DNA of 64,000 bases from Aquanectria penicillioides (GCA_003415625.1 PYIU01000004.1:2976001-3040000), one strand, 5' to 3'. Shown: positions 12,690 to 24,534, counted from the first letter of the stretch. The notes: generated from the letters alone by a model not told the origin. A program made the numbers and translations.

Positions 12690-14039
12690 CGGGGCGGCCG
12701 TTGGAGAAGCTTAGATGGATTTGGTTGAAATGATTGTCCTTGCAGATTCCGAACCAGCGCCAGGTCCCAGCTAAAACCCGCCTCACCCGCCTCGCCCGCC
12801 CTCCACTCTTGCACCTGCGCCTGTCGACGACGCATGACCCGACAGGGTTGATGCCTGACGTTGGCGTAGCAGGTCTTGGCTGTGTTGTTGTGTCCTTCGA
12901 AGAGCCCATTTTCTCGCTTTTCTGCTTCTTCACTGGCCGGTCAGTATTAATAAAAGAGTACCCGCCCTGGCACAAGTTCATGTCCGGGTACGTTCAATGA
13001 CGCAGGCTACCAGGTCAGGCAATTAATTGGATTAGTTTCGAAACCTTTGACCCAGTAGATCGGCCAACTTTCATCCGTCCCCCTGTCCACGCGGTCAAGA
13101 AGTTCCGAGAACCAGTCTGTTGGAAAGACTTCCCGAGTCAAGCTTCGATCCTGTCATGTCACTTCTTTTTTATTTCCTTTCTGTGGCTTTAACACGTATA
13201 GAAAAGGAAACGATCAATCAAAGAATTTTGGATCGTCCGTTGTGCCGATGCCATCATGACAAGCCTCTTTCTCGCCTGTTGCTCATGTCTCATTGGGGAA
13301 CCAAGTTTAAGGTTTCCGTCCGTCATCCAGCCCAAGAACCTGTAGCCTTGCCCCCCTCCCCTGGTCCTCCCCTCATTCTCCCTGTTGGAGCCAAAAGGTG
13401 CTAGGCGTCGTTCCCCGGCCGGTGCGGGATGAAAGGGCCGAAAAGGCTGGAGGTCATTTGTTCTAGGCGCAGGCGTAGGCGTAGGTGTAAATGTAGGCGT
13501 ATGGTACCGCTCGCCGAAGTGGATTTCCTGGCTGATGCAGCCTAATAGCCAATATCTTCCATTGTTTTGGAGCCCCCAATTTCTCGATTTTCCTTCTGCC
13601 GGAGCGAAAAGGCTTACTGTTCAGCATGATGGACCCGTCAAGATTCTCGATGGCGATGTACCCGTGCAATGCCCGCGCAAAGCCCGCGCACAGGGGGTGT
13701 TTGGCGGCGGCGCAAAAAGTAAAACGGACTGTGGCAGCGCCATCTGGCCACGCGGAATTCGTTCTCAGCCACGGGTTCATTTGACGGGATTGATGACAAT
13801 GGGGTGGCAACCGCAGTAGCTGTGCAGCCCGCTGGGTGCGCTACTGTCAATGTTGAAAGCTGTACACATCATCCAGGCGAGGCCACGAGAGTCCAGGCGA
13901 GGCGAGGTGTTGTAGAAGTGAAAGTGAGATGAGGTGAAATGAGGTCATCCATCATCCAACCTCTGCACGTCTGCATCATGGGAGCTCTTGTTCCGCTCTT
14001 GTTCCGCACGCACCGTTTCATTCCTTATCCTTATCCTTA

Positions 14040-14069
14040 CCTCTCCTCTCCTCTCCTCTCCTCTCCTCC
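14040..14069. repeat. TCCTC pentanucleotide array
   Basis: About six copies of CTCTC/TCCTC in tandem within a C/T-rich tract. Confidence 0.8.
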
Positions 14070-14663
14070 TCACACATGTCACCTCTATTCCTAATTAATT
14101 CATCCTCACATGCCATCCAGCAAAAATACAACTCTGAACTCGGCTTAGGCCTGCCGAGATCCTAACCCCCTCTTTCTCGGATTTATCTGATTTCAGTTCC
14201 TTCAGGTGTCAAGTGCATGAATCAAAACGACCCTCTCATCAGCCCAGCGCAAGGGTACTAGTGGTAGCTGGTCTTGGCTGCTGGTGCCACTCAACAGTGT
14301 GTGCGTGCGCGCGCGCGGCCCCCACTTGAGCTGCACTGCACTGCATTACCGGGAAAAGGAGGGGAATGGGGAGGGAGAAATACATGATTCCCTGTACCTG
14401 TTGGCTGGGGCTTGTTTGCCGGCTAGGCAATAAAAAAAAGTCCCGTGTTCGACGATAGCTAAGAGGCATGTATCCATACCTACCTACCTACCTATGTGCG
14501 GCGGGCGCGGTACGGTACGAGATTGGGAACTCGGTAAGACACCCTACCCTCCCTGTACATGTGGGCTGGACGCCTAGGTGCGTTAGGATTGAAACTTATG
14601 AATGAGTCGGGTTGTAGTGCTTCGGCTACGCCTACCTGCATCTGCATCTGCTCACCGTAGCCC

Positions 14664-14738
14664 TTTGGTTTGGTTTGGTTTGGTTTGGTTTGGGTCGGGT
14701 TGGATTGGATTGGATTAGATTGGATTGGATTGGATTGG
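14664..14738. repeat. Composite TTTGG then ATTGG pentanucleotide array
   Basis: About six TTTGG units are followed, after a short GGGTCGGG spacer, by about eight ATTGG units. The two halves differ by one base per unit, which suggests one array that diverged into two blocks. Confidence 0.85.
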
Positions 14739-14974
14739 CCTGGTTCGGTTCGGCCTGGGTTTTGTGCGTTGGGTGTTATCCTGTCCAATGTCTTGGCATG
14801 GCTTGAACCTAGCCATAGGTAGGTTGGATTGCCGGGATGTTGAGGAGAATAGACACTGTACAACCCATCTAGAGAGAGTTATGTGGGTGCTGGAATTTTT
14901 TGGGGGTGATGGGCATGTATGGAGAATGGAGAGATGGAGAGACGGGGAAGGGGGGCGTGTACGAAGGCGTAGTC

Positions 14975-14997
14975 TTTTTTTTTTTTTTTTTTTTTTT
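14975..14997. repeat. 23-base T homopolymer
   Basis: An uninterrupted T run in gene-free DNA. It could be a retroposed poly(A) relic or simple slippage; no target-site duplication was recognised. Confidence 0.8.
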
Positions 14998-15839
14998 GAA
15001 GAGTGGTCCTCCGTGTTGGAAGCCTCTTTTGCTTGGCTTTGGGTCTTGGATCCTGGGTCTTGGCCTCACAGCTACTTACCTAGGGCGTGCGTACCTAGGC
15101 GTGGTCCCTTTCCTTGCCAATAATGGCCCCGTCATGGTTTCCGTTCTTCAATTGCCAGATCACCTGCGATGGATTGGAGGAGTGTCCCCGTTTTTAGCAC
15201 CCTCGAGCATTCCGCTAATGCCTCTAGTTTGTCGACATCTATCTTGACAGGTAAGGACATGGGAAGCGCCTCAATGCTTGGGTTGCGTTTGGGGTGGCTC
15301 ATATAATTGCCCCCTCTTTCCCCCTCGGATTTTTCTTTCGTTAGTTTTACAAAAAGCCCCCCATGTTCTAGACGAGCGTTCCAGTCGCCACCTGTTACTC
15401 TGCCGCTGTCGCTGTCGCTGTCGCTGATTGTTGTTGTCATCATTGTCATTGTCACGTCACTGCCATTCGTCACGGAGCACCGCTTTTGTTTCCGATTCCC
15501 TACGCTCACCACATGGGAATTATCACCACCACTTCTGCATCTTTCTTTGCCGCTATCTCTCTCTACCCGCAAGCAAAAGTTCTTGGGGGTTGCCCGGCTC
15601 TAGACCGCAAGGAAAAACCAAAACACAGAGGTCAGGTCAAGTCGAGTCAAGTCAGACCAAGTCAAGCCCCCAAGTCCAACGACCAACCGTCAACCTACAA
15701 CGACGTTACTACTGCCAACCGCCACTACGCCCCGGCAGCATAGACACCCTTACCTTACCACCCCTCATCCCATACTAGCTCCAGATTCCACTCTCAGAGC
15801 ACCCACGCGCACACTTCACCCAACGCACGCGCCACCCTT

Positions 15840-16697
15840 TGCCCGTCCAGTGCCGCCGCCTGTCTGACTTAGATCGTCCTGGGGCATCCTTCCTTCCTTC
15901 CTTCCTTTCCTCAGCTTGCTGCTGCCTCTTGCCTCACCTCTCAGGCTCCCACTCCCACCCGCATGCTCCCAACGCACACTCCCGCACATTGCGTGTAGTC
16001 TTTGCCTGATCTGCCCCTGCCGCAGGCTCCAAGCGCACCGCATACCTACCCACCAACCGCCTGCCGCACTTTTTGCTGCTGCTCCTGCCACTGCTGCCAC
16101 CACAACTGCCGCTACTGCTACTGCTGCCCTCACGCTCACGTTCATAGTGGCCCGCTCGCTCCCTCCCTCAAACCAGTCACTGTCGGAACCTGGAACTTGT
16201 GCTCCCCCAAATTCCCCAATCCCAAACCATTTCTCCCAATCGTGCCTGCCTTGCGCTGTGCCGAGTCCAATCCAGCACATACCTCCCCTACCTGCCTCTT
16301 GTCATATTCGGTTTGGCAAGTGCGTCTGTTTCTGTCTGTCTCTCTCATCCACGACTCGGGCTGCCGCTTCCCTCTTGTTCCCTCTTTTCTCTCCTCCCTC
16401 CTTCCTCCTTCCTCCTTGCTCGCCCGCTTGCGCCTGCGCTTTCACTCCTTGCCTCGCCGTCTTCGCCGGTCACTCTCATATCCACCCGTCGCCCACTCTT
16501 CACATCTTAATTCTCCTGCGACACTTGCTCCTGCAGGCCTTGTCTTGTCTTATTCCCGGGGGTGCGCTGTCCTTGATCGCCTTTTCCCTTCTTCTGCCTC
16601 TTCCTCCACTCGGCCTTAAAGGCACAGCCATCTCCATCTTAGCCCATTTCCTCCTCCTCCACCCACTCCTTCCTCCACCTTACAACCACCGCTCACC
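15840..16697 (+). promoter_or_regulatory. C/T-rich leader region upstream of the bZIP gene
   Basis: The plus strand is dominated by CTTCC, CTCCT and CCACC runs up to the start codon at 16698. Fungal regulators often have such long pyrimidine-rich 5' UTRs. No transcription start can be set from sequence alone. Confidence 0.4.
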
Positions 16698-18004
16698 ATG
16701 GACTTCACCGGCCAATACAACTTCCCTGGCACTCAGCCCTACCATCAATTTATGCCTATCCCTCCTCTGACGCCCTCTCACTCGGCCTCGGATGAATTTA
16801 CTACGTCCCCGCCGGTATGTTGATGTCAAAATTCCCAGCTTTCCCCCACTCCCGACGTGCAGCCCTGCCTTAGCGCTCCTTACCTGAGCATTACTCTATC
16901 ACCCACGACCATCCGCCTCCTACCCTCCGCCGCCTCTGCAGCCGCCCGGCGCTGTTCTATAATAACTGACTGTGCCCCCATCCGCTAACGCTTTCGTTCT
17001 TGCTTTTAGGAGGCTTTTGAATCCCTTCCTCAGAATTCCAACGATCAGTTTCCCAACTTCGACTACTCCCAAGGCTTCAACTCCAATCCTCATCAGCCCA
17101 CCAGCGGCTTCCCCGGACCGCCCACTCCTCCAGGCCAGAACCTCTTCAGCGCCCAGCAGGCCCAGCATCAACAGCACCGACATGGCAGCGTTGGAAACAG
17201 CATGAACCCCGGCAAGGGTGACGCCAACTCCGAGGACGGCGTCGTACCCCGTGCAGCTAGCGAAGATGATGACAGTCTCACTCCTGCCCAGTCCCGACGA
17301 AAGGCCCAGAACCGTGCCGCGTACGTCCTCTACCCGCCACTCCGCATCGCCTCGTCGAGCCGCATCCTCTCCCACCTATCTCGTACGGAACTGTAACGTG
17401 GATAGCCTGGGTAGTCGGTGGTCAGACTATAACGAAGCATGCCCCCAAACCCCTACAGTCCATCCAGTGCTGACAAACCCAATCTCATAGTCAACGAGCC
17501 TTCCGCGAGCGAAAAGAAAAGCACGTCAAGGATCTGGAAGCTAAGCTGGCAGACCTAGAAGCCGCCCAGCAACAGGCTTCGGTCGAGAACGAGCGCCTCA
17601 AGCGTGACCTGCAGAAGATGTCCACCGAGAACGAGATCCTCCGCGCCACCTCCCAGATGGGCGGCATGCACAAGAACTCCATCTCCTCGGAACCGGCCAC
17701 CGGCCTCATGCGCTTCAACTCGTCCGAGTTTTACTCAAATGTTCTCCAGAACCATACCAACAAGACTCCATCCCACCGTATTGTCACTGCTGATGACGGC
17801 GAGCGTCTCTTGGCTGCTGGTGCCACGTGGGACTTCATCATCAACCACGAGCTCTTCAAAAAGGGACTCGTCGATGTCGGTGATGTGAGCGACCGCCTCA
17901 AGCACTGTGCCCGTTGCGACGGCCAAGGTCCCGTCTTCTCGGAGCGCTCCATCGTCATGGCCATCGAGCAGAGTGTTGCTAGTGGAACTGATGACCTCCT
18001 CTGA
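16698..18004 (+). CDS. Pap1/Fcr3-like bZIP transcription factor
   Basis: DNA-binding regulator of the fungal AP-1 (Yap/Pap1) class. Exons 16698-16814, 17010-17320 and 17491-18004 join with consistent phases to 313 aa. The second intron splits the bZIP: splicing restores RRKAQNRAAQRAFRERK (about 135-151), with the Yap-type NxxAQxxFR signature, followed by a heptad zipper to about 190. The C-terminal region (about 230-305) holds WDFIINHELFKKGLVDVG and LKHCARCDGQGPVF. Its paired Cys resemble the cysteine-rich domain by which Pap1/Yap1 proteins sense oxidants, but there are too few Cys to assume redox control. Length is on the short side for Pap1 and closer to Fcr3-type factors. The start was chosen because MDFTGQYNF opens the frame after a clean C/T leader (CACCATGG). 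The family is secure; orthology within it is inferred. Confidence 0.9.
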
Positions 18005-19267
18005 ATAGCAACAGCAGCTTAACAGGAGTGGAGAACATAAAACATGGAGCACACGGAGCTGTTACGATTGATGTATATCATGGCAAAGATGGACTGAATT
18101 GGATAGGATACCCCGCCCGTCGGGGCTTTGGAGCGGCGTTGTCTTTACATGAATTTTTGGTTTAGTTTCACCTGGAAACAATCAAAAGAGTCTCACACCA
18201 GAGCTCGACTATCGGTTTCTATGTCAGACATGCAGGTATGGCACAGAGGCCGGACCGCCTGGCCTGAGAGAAGTTCAAGGGTCCAGTACCCCGCATTGAC
18301 CCGGATGGTTGACGCTGCATGGCTAGTTCCATCTCAGCCACGCATGCTCAACCGACGACTCACCGCTTGAGTCGGCCGACCGTGCCAAGCGCCGTTCCAC
18401 ATTGAGGGAGACGCCAGAATGTTCCGTCCGGCTCCGTCTCTAGTGAGAGATGTTTGCCTCGGAAAAGGAACAGTCTTCCCAGGTACGTCTTGGTCAAAAG
18501 GATCAAGGCAAGGCACGACCTCGCTTTGGCGATTGTCGTCGCCTTACTCATCACAAGTGACGGATGTTGGTTGCGGTTTCGAGTATCTTGTTGTGCAGCT
18601 AGGGGAATTTACGCTGGAGATTCATTTTACATTGGTTTCTTGGTCTAGGTAGCTAGCGGATATATGCTGTGGGTTTGAAAGTCAAAATGCCACTTAAATT
18701 ATGTTATTATTTAAACAAGCTCATATACACTTCGTCCCCCCGCCTCCCCTCTCTGCTTGATGAAGACGAGATGAGATTTCTGAAGAAGAATTGTGATCGG
18801 CAGTCGTTGAACCCGTCAAGGACATTTAGGCCCAGAACAATGGAAAGCGTAGTGATAGCTTTGTTAAGTCGCAGAATTACACAAGTGTGGTGGTATTATA
18901 CAAAGTTCATCATTCAACACTACCTCTCCATTTCAAAGCCCATATCTATATCACTTACGGAACGATGTTAAACAAAGAGAAGAAGATGAATCCGGAAAAA
19001 AATACTGTAAAGCTTTTTACACATTGTGTACATTTCATCCAACTCTCCATCTTCTTTTATGTAAATATGTAAACATGTACAAAAAGTGACGCAGATATAG
19101 ACTTTACCACCTCCTCTCACTTGAAGATGTAGGCGAGTTGTTACACAACCCACCGAGTAATGATAGATTGCAGAATGATATAATACATGTGGTGGTATTA
19201 TGTATACAAATTTTATCCATCAGCGTTGCATGACTATTAATAGTAATTTTATACTTCAGTTCTTCTC
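18005..19267. other. Convergent intergenic region, AT-rich from 18660
   Basis: This lies between the 3' ends of the bZIP gene and the GCM-like gene. From about 18660 to 19260 it is markedly richer in A and T than its surroundings, with poly-A/T stretches. No gene is supported. Confidence 0.5.
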
Positions 19268-21494
19268 CTACCTACTTTGTTTGAGTGAGATGACCGATCT
19301 GCTGCTGATATGTGGCGGCGAATCACTGCCCCTTCGTTCTCTCCACCGTTGTTCTTGCTTATTAAGCTTGGCAAGTTTGAGGTCCGAATGCAGTATTTCA
19401 AGCTGGATCTCTGCAATCTTTATTTTGTGGCGGATCTCCCGTTCGGTCTCGGTTTCTGCCGAGCTTGTTGACTCGCGGCGCCTCTTTTGTGATCGCCGTG
19501 GGCTATCCGATGGCTCGTTTTCAATTGAGCGAAGTCTATGTGGCGTTATTTTGACGGGCACAAAGCATGACGGTCTGTATAGCAGAGAGTAAATGCGAGA
19601 AATACTTACGGTAAACTCGTTGATGGGAACTCGAGGCGCGTGTTGACGGGGAATCGGTGGCGTGGGGGTGGTGATTCAGGCTCGGGCAGGTCATGATTCG
19701 AGGCAGGACTTGAAGGGGCGAATGGATCGTCCATGGTATCGAAATCCAGCATCGAAGCTACCCATCGTGACACGGATTGTAGCGTTGGCGGTACTGGTCT
19801 TGCCAAAGGCTGAACTTGGCTGGGAAATGGTGCAGCCCGTCCAGTCATTGGCGAAACTGGCCCTGGAATTGGCGGAGCCGCGAAGCCCATATGGCTCTTC
19901 GCTTGTTTTAGCAATTCGTGGTAGTAAGTCAAGAGGTGCTTGGATCCTGCTGGATCGTGCAAAATCCGATGGTCTCGAAGGAAATATCCCGCGTTGCCAG
20001 ACATCATGGCACCGTTGCAACTCGCGGATGGCTTCTTAATCGAGTCCAACTCTAACCAAGAGTCTAAAGGGGTCAGCACACCACTGGCGACGGCCCACGG
20101 CCATGTGCTGCTGAGGATTTACTTAGGCTGTTTGGCACTCGTCCTGGTCGACTGAGGGCTTTTTGTACATCGCTGACGAGCGGATCGAAGTCCAGAGTGG
20201 ACAAGGGCGGCAATGGGTGGTTGTGAGTGCCATGAGATGTCATCAACATGCTGGGCATGGTTGGGTCGATGGGGATGAAAACCCTCCAGATCACTTCACA
20301 TTCGGCCTTTTGGATCCTGCCAAACCCGGGGGTATGTGGTGTTTCTGGTTAGATGTTTGCATTAGCAAATACGCAACACGTCGTATAGGAGGAACCTTCC
20401 AAGCATGTAAAGAGCCCTCAGGGCAGACATCATGACTTACCGCAGTGCATCTTTCGCTTGGAATTCCTATCCATTCTCACGCAGTAATCCGTGAGCAGGC
20501 TCTCCTGCGTGGGATCGGGCGGCTCAAGGACTCGCCGGACAAGATCTACATGTTTGTTATAGCGATATGGCAGGTCTGCTTTTGGATGTTTGCGTTTGTC
20601 GGAGCAACTACTGCAGCGGATGGAATATCGAAGATTGTTTACTCCCGTCTTTGTGGAGGGGAAGAAGACGTCAGGGTTGTGTCATAAGGACCGGAAAAGA
20701 CAAACATACGTTGAACTCTGGTCCAGCCAAGATGGGTCTGCACTTAGGTCCCCCGTCGTTATCAGAGGCCTCTTCATTGGCCTTGGCCTCGTAAGCTGCC
20801 AGGACGCGAGAAGTCCATCTATACGAGATCAGCAACTGGTTTTGTACAACTGAATGGGCATCAGGGGTAGAGATTACTCAATAGCCTCCTGCCCGCCATA
20901 GTATACGGGAGTCTCGGTGCGGAGCTTTTCGAGCGTAACGAAGTAGTCCTCGGTTGCGTCTCCATGGGACCACTTGCGCAGCGTCGGGTGAAGTCTCTCA
21001 CACATCCTCATTCCGGTACACTGATACTCATAAGCTCTTGATGGCAGCGCCTGTCCAGAGTCTTGGTCGCATGACTTGGGCTGGCGGTTTTGGCGCGAGG
21101 AATATTGCGTCTAGGGTAGATACGGATAGTTATTGAACCATAGCACCTCAGCAAAAACTGGAGGTGCCCCCTTGCCGAAACAAGTGGTACTTTGGGTTCT
21201 ATACTTTCAACAATAGTCAATAAATTGCCGATCTGTCAACCAACACAATGGACCTCCAAGATGCTTCTTTATTCGGGTACCTACCATATTCCATGGCTTC
21301 GATACGAGCTCGGGGCTCAGGAGCTCAGTGAGGATCACGTAGGCCACTCCCTTCTCGGATGTTCTTGGCCAGTCGGGAATGGTGGGGACACAGTACACGT
21401 CCTCCACGAAGATATATTCGTCTTTTGCATCTTTTCGAATGGCAAACCAAGGGTCCACTGATATTATTGACAGCTTTGTCTTCTCAGGTGCCAA
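19268..21494 (-). CDS. GCM/WRKY-like zinc-finger protein with C-terminal coiled coil; 5' end unresolved
   Basis: Seen only after splicing. Minus-strand exons: 21494-21285, 21110-20878, 20818-20710, 20648-20441, 20344-20123, 20063-19610 and 19574-19268. All six introns are GT-AG and every phase matches, giving 580 codons without a stop. The N-terminal part (1-70, WFAIRKD, VEDVYCVPT) is unknown. Residues 95-300 carry a Cys/His pattern: C101, C107, C196, C199, C240, C253 and C269, then SHGTHNH with His 291, 294 and 296. A C..C then H-x-H finger with the flank IQKAECEVIWRVF resembles GCM, FLYWCH and WRKY-GCM1 fingers, which occur in transcription factors and in DNA-transposon proteins. A basic KKRRRES-like patch and a coiled coil (about 523-560) close the protein. 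No transposase core is seen. The first exon has no ATG at its 5' edge; ATGs at 21622 and 21650 are each followed by in-frame stops. Being a gene is likely; the function is inferred. Confidence 0.72.
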
Positions 21495-22361
21495 TTGGCT
21501 CTTCTGTGATAGTGTCAGTGCCTCTTCTTGTGCAATGCAATTACCCGACTACTTAACGCGAAGCAATCACGCGTCACGTATCCACACTCGAAAGTCGAGA
21601 CCAACTACGGAGTAGATGCCATACCCAAAATGAAAATTACACCAACGCATTTCAAAACAGCAATTATTTCAAATCCCTAATCATACATGCACTGCACGCT
21701 CATAACTTGAGACCATTTCAACCTAAATCGTACAGATCATGTAATACATATATCCCCTGTCCGTCAATGAGATTTTTCTCACACACGCATGCTCGAATTA
21801 AATGCACGACACAAGGTAGAAAACTCCATCGACAAGGTTGGACCCGCCAAGTGCATCGCAGCTTGACGACTGATGTTGATAAACTACGCCCAAAACTCCA
21901 CCAAATGATCAAGATCATGCACGCTCTCTGTCTCTCGCATTGTCTCTCTCAGACCCTCTGTTCTCTCTCAACCACTCCAATTTATATCATTCCAACTTAC
22001 ACTCCCCAAAGAGGAGCTCAAGATACCGTCCCGTTTCCTGACCGGATGCAATCGTTTTTAATCCCCCCAAAACTATTTCAGAAAACCACAAATAACTAAT
22101 CCGTCCCTATCTCTAGATTAAGGGATCATATTCGTCCGTTTATATCCTGCTTCGGGAAAAACAAAAGAGGATGGGGAACCCGTATGGGTCTCCTTCCACG
22201 AGGTCTATCCGTCTATCGCGTGCGTCGTGAACATGTTCGATCGCTCGTCCAATCTTTCAACGTCGGCTAGGCATGCCATTGTGCATGCTTTGCTTTCGAA
22301 GGTGCATGGGAGGGGTTCGATAAATTCCCCCCTTTGTTACAGTCGTGTGTACTGCTCTGGC
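21495..22361. other. 5' flank of the GCM-like gene and 3' flank of the phosphotransferase gene
   Basis: 21495-21660 contains coding-like sequence on the minus strand upstream of the GCM-like gene: QEEALTLSQKSQL is in frame with exon 1. It is interrupted by two stops near 21550-21570. The rest, to 22361, is AT-rich and shows nothing I can name. Confidence 0.45.
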
Positions 22362-23786
22362 TTAGTCGCCCTTGGTGATGATGGCGCCATTTGGCTTGAT
22401 ATCCTTCTCGACGTAGGGGTGCTTGATTCGCAAGCACCAGATGTCTAGGTAGTCGCAGATGGTGACGATAACGTCGACGACGAAGCTGCCGTAGACGCCT
22501 AGTGCGATTCCGAGCATCAAGAACATGTACGCGACCTGGTAGACACCGTCGCCGAGGGCACTGGGCCAGCCGAAGCTGAAGTAGGTCTGTAGGATAGGGC
22601 CAATGGAGTCGACAACGCCAAAGACGAGAAGTAGGCCGAGGACGTTCCAGAAGGGGAAGCGCAGGTGAACCAGGTGGGCGGTGATGATCTGGCCTACGCT
22701 GTAGGCGTTAGTGACGCCGGCGAAGAAGGCGAAGGGGATGAGGTGGTTGGTGCGGATGTTGGGCTGGAGGTAGAGGTAGGTCAAGACCATGGCCCAGATG
22801 GAGAAGAAGGGAACGAGGCCGAAGAGGGCGCCTCGGGAGCGGTCGCCTCGGGAGCGGCGGGCGCGGATGACATTGGCGGAGGACTCGACGGTGTTGAAGA
22901 CCAGCATGATGGTGCCCTGGATCAGATACCACTCGGTGAAGGTGAGGTTGTAAACGGGGCCGGGAACACCCCAAGAGTCCGGGACGCCCATGGTGCGGAA
23001 CATGCTCTGCTGCCAGAAGTGGCCGCCGCCCACGACGCCAGTGAAGATGAAGACGCAGATGATGCAGAGGACGCCTTCGACGGGGCCGTTGACGATTCCG
23101 AGCGTGAGGGTCTTGGTGTGGTATGTCTCCCAGGTCTGGACGTAGAAGGTGAGGAGCGCTTTTCAACGAGAACAATTCATTAGCTACATGCCGCGTGGCG
23201 ATTTGCCAAAAGGGGCCGGCTTACATGCGAAGAGCACGGCAACAGTCTGCCAGCTCTGGCCCATGTTCTGGGAAGCGGCGAAGATGAGGACTTCGAGGGA
23301 GGTGTTGAGGCATCGACGCCGTGGTCAAAGAGTTCTCCGAGGGGGCCGGACTGCTTGGTTCGTCGTCTAATGCGCAATGCCGCCGCGCGTCAGTATCGAG
23401 TCTTTCTTTTTTTTGTGTGTTCTTCGTCCTGCGTAACGCTTCTTGGGGTTCTGCTTGGGTTGTGAGGGGAGCACTTACGCCTGGGTCCCGTCGACGGCAT
23501 CAAAAGTCTGGTAAAGGAACAGGCCGAGAGCCCACGAGTAGTAAACCCACGCGGGGCAGTCCTGGTCGAGGGTCGGGTTGTACCACAGCAGAGTGAGGAA
23601 GTTTGCGACGACGAAGAGGAAGCCCGACAAGGTAATCAAGTTGGGCGCCATGCTCAAAGGGAAGCACTTGATGACAACGTTGGTGTAGAAGGGCTTCAAG
23701 ACGTACTTGGACAGTAGCGACTTGTCCACGCCCGAGTACTGGTAGTCCCGCAGCGCGGGGAGCTCATGTTGGCGTACGTATACCAT
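22362..23786 (-). CDS. ept1: Choline/ethanolaminephosphotransferase (CDP-alcohol phosphatidyltransferase), one-base frame break
   Basis: Last step of the Kennedy pathway: transfers phosphocholine or phosphoethanolamine from its CDP form to diacylglycerol, in ER/Golgi membranes. Exons 23786-23479, 23366-23225 and 23158-22362. Splicing completes the family signature DG-xx-AR-x8-G-x3-D-x3-D, read as [23 protein letters not shown]. Several hydrophobic helices follow (for example WNVLGLLLVFGVVD and YMFLMLGIALGVYG). Exon 2 is one base short: after DHGVDA the frame slips, where one more C (minus strand, at 23309-23310) would give LNTSLEVLIFAASQ. With that base the gene encodes 415 aa, normal for Ept1/Cpt1 (about 390-420). 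The C-terminus IKPNGAIITKGD is hydrophilic. Sequence alone does not settle choline versus ethanolamine preference. I take the break as a probable sequencing error. Confidence 0.92.
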
Positions 23787-24171
23787 CTTGAGAATGCCGT
23801 GCGCACGTGCGAATTATCGTGGTTTTCGAGGGGTTGGTCGATTCCCTTGTTCGCGTCCACGGCGTTTCGGTCGCTCGAGCAGGTCGGTGGTGAGGGAGGG
23901 AAGGCAAGGGAGAGAAAAGGCCCGGCTTAAGGGTGACTGATTGCTCTTGTTTCGTTCGAGTTGGTGGTGTATCTCCGGCGGTGGAGGAAATCTCGTTCGA
24001 TTCGCTTCTTCAAGCTCCGCTTTGTCTCAATCCCGGGAGGGTCCCACGCTTGCGGCAGCAACAACGCACCGGGCCTCAGAAAATAGACCGGGGAAGGTTT
24101 GAACAAAAAAAAAAAAAAATTGGTAGACCGCCCAGTCAAATGTCACAAGCGCACACGTATGCACGCAAACA

Positions 24172-24195
24172 TACACACACACACACACACACACA
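24172..24195. repeat. CA dinucleotide microsatellite
   Basis: About eleven CA units in non-coding DNA about 400 bases upstream of the phosphotransferase start. Confidence 0.85.
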
Positions 24196-24534
24196 GATGG
24201 CACAAAACCAAAGGGAGGGGGCTCGGAACATTCGGGGTTAGGGCGCGTTTATGAGGAAAACACGAGAATGTAATGCGGCGCCTTGTTTTGTTTTTTTCCC
24301 TTTGTCAAGGATATATTATAGGGAAGGGAGAATAAGAGACTCCAAAAGAACACGAAGCTGACCAGTCAAAAAGTGGACCGGCAGGTTTAATTACATGGCT
24401 GCTGATGGCTGCTTCCTCTTTTTTTGCCCCGGCTCGACTCCTTGCTCATCACTTTCCCCACGAAGGGCCGTGCTCGGACTTCGGCTCGGGAGGCTGGCTT
24501 GGCCCGTCTGTCACCGTTGTTGATGCGCTGTTCT

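Larger units (their letters stand above)
8695..16697. other. 8-kb gene-free region rich in simple repeats
   Basis: No frame here resembles a known protein, and I could not assemble a spliced gene. It carries many simple repeats: a 16-bp tandem repeat at 9263, a TGTGTC array at 10955, an AAG array at 12219, a 23-G run at 12667, a TCCTC array at 14040, a TTTGG/ATTGG array at 14664 and a 23-T run at 14975. From about 15300 to 16697 the plus strand becomes strongly C/T-rich with almost no ATG, as in long transcribed leaders, so the last kilobase is probably the bZIP promoter and 5' UTR. A non-coding RNA cannot be excluded. Confidence 0.5.

Noticed and set aside
14975..14997. T run as a terminator or retroposon tail
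   Set aside because: No gene or retroelement body next to it and no target-site duplication recognised.
22665..23183. Plus-strand frame of 172 codons opposite the phosphotransferase gene
   Set aside because: Shadow of the conserved minus-strand gene; the Asp/Glu/Gly/Ala-rich translation is the antisense of hydrophobic codons.
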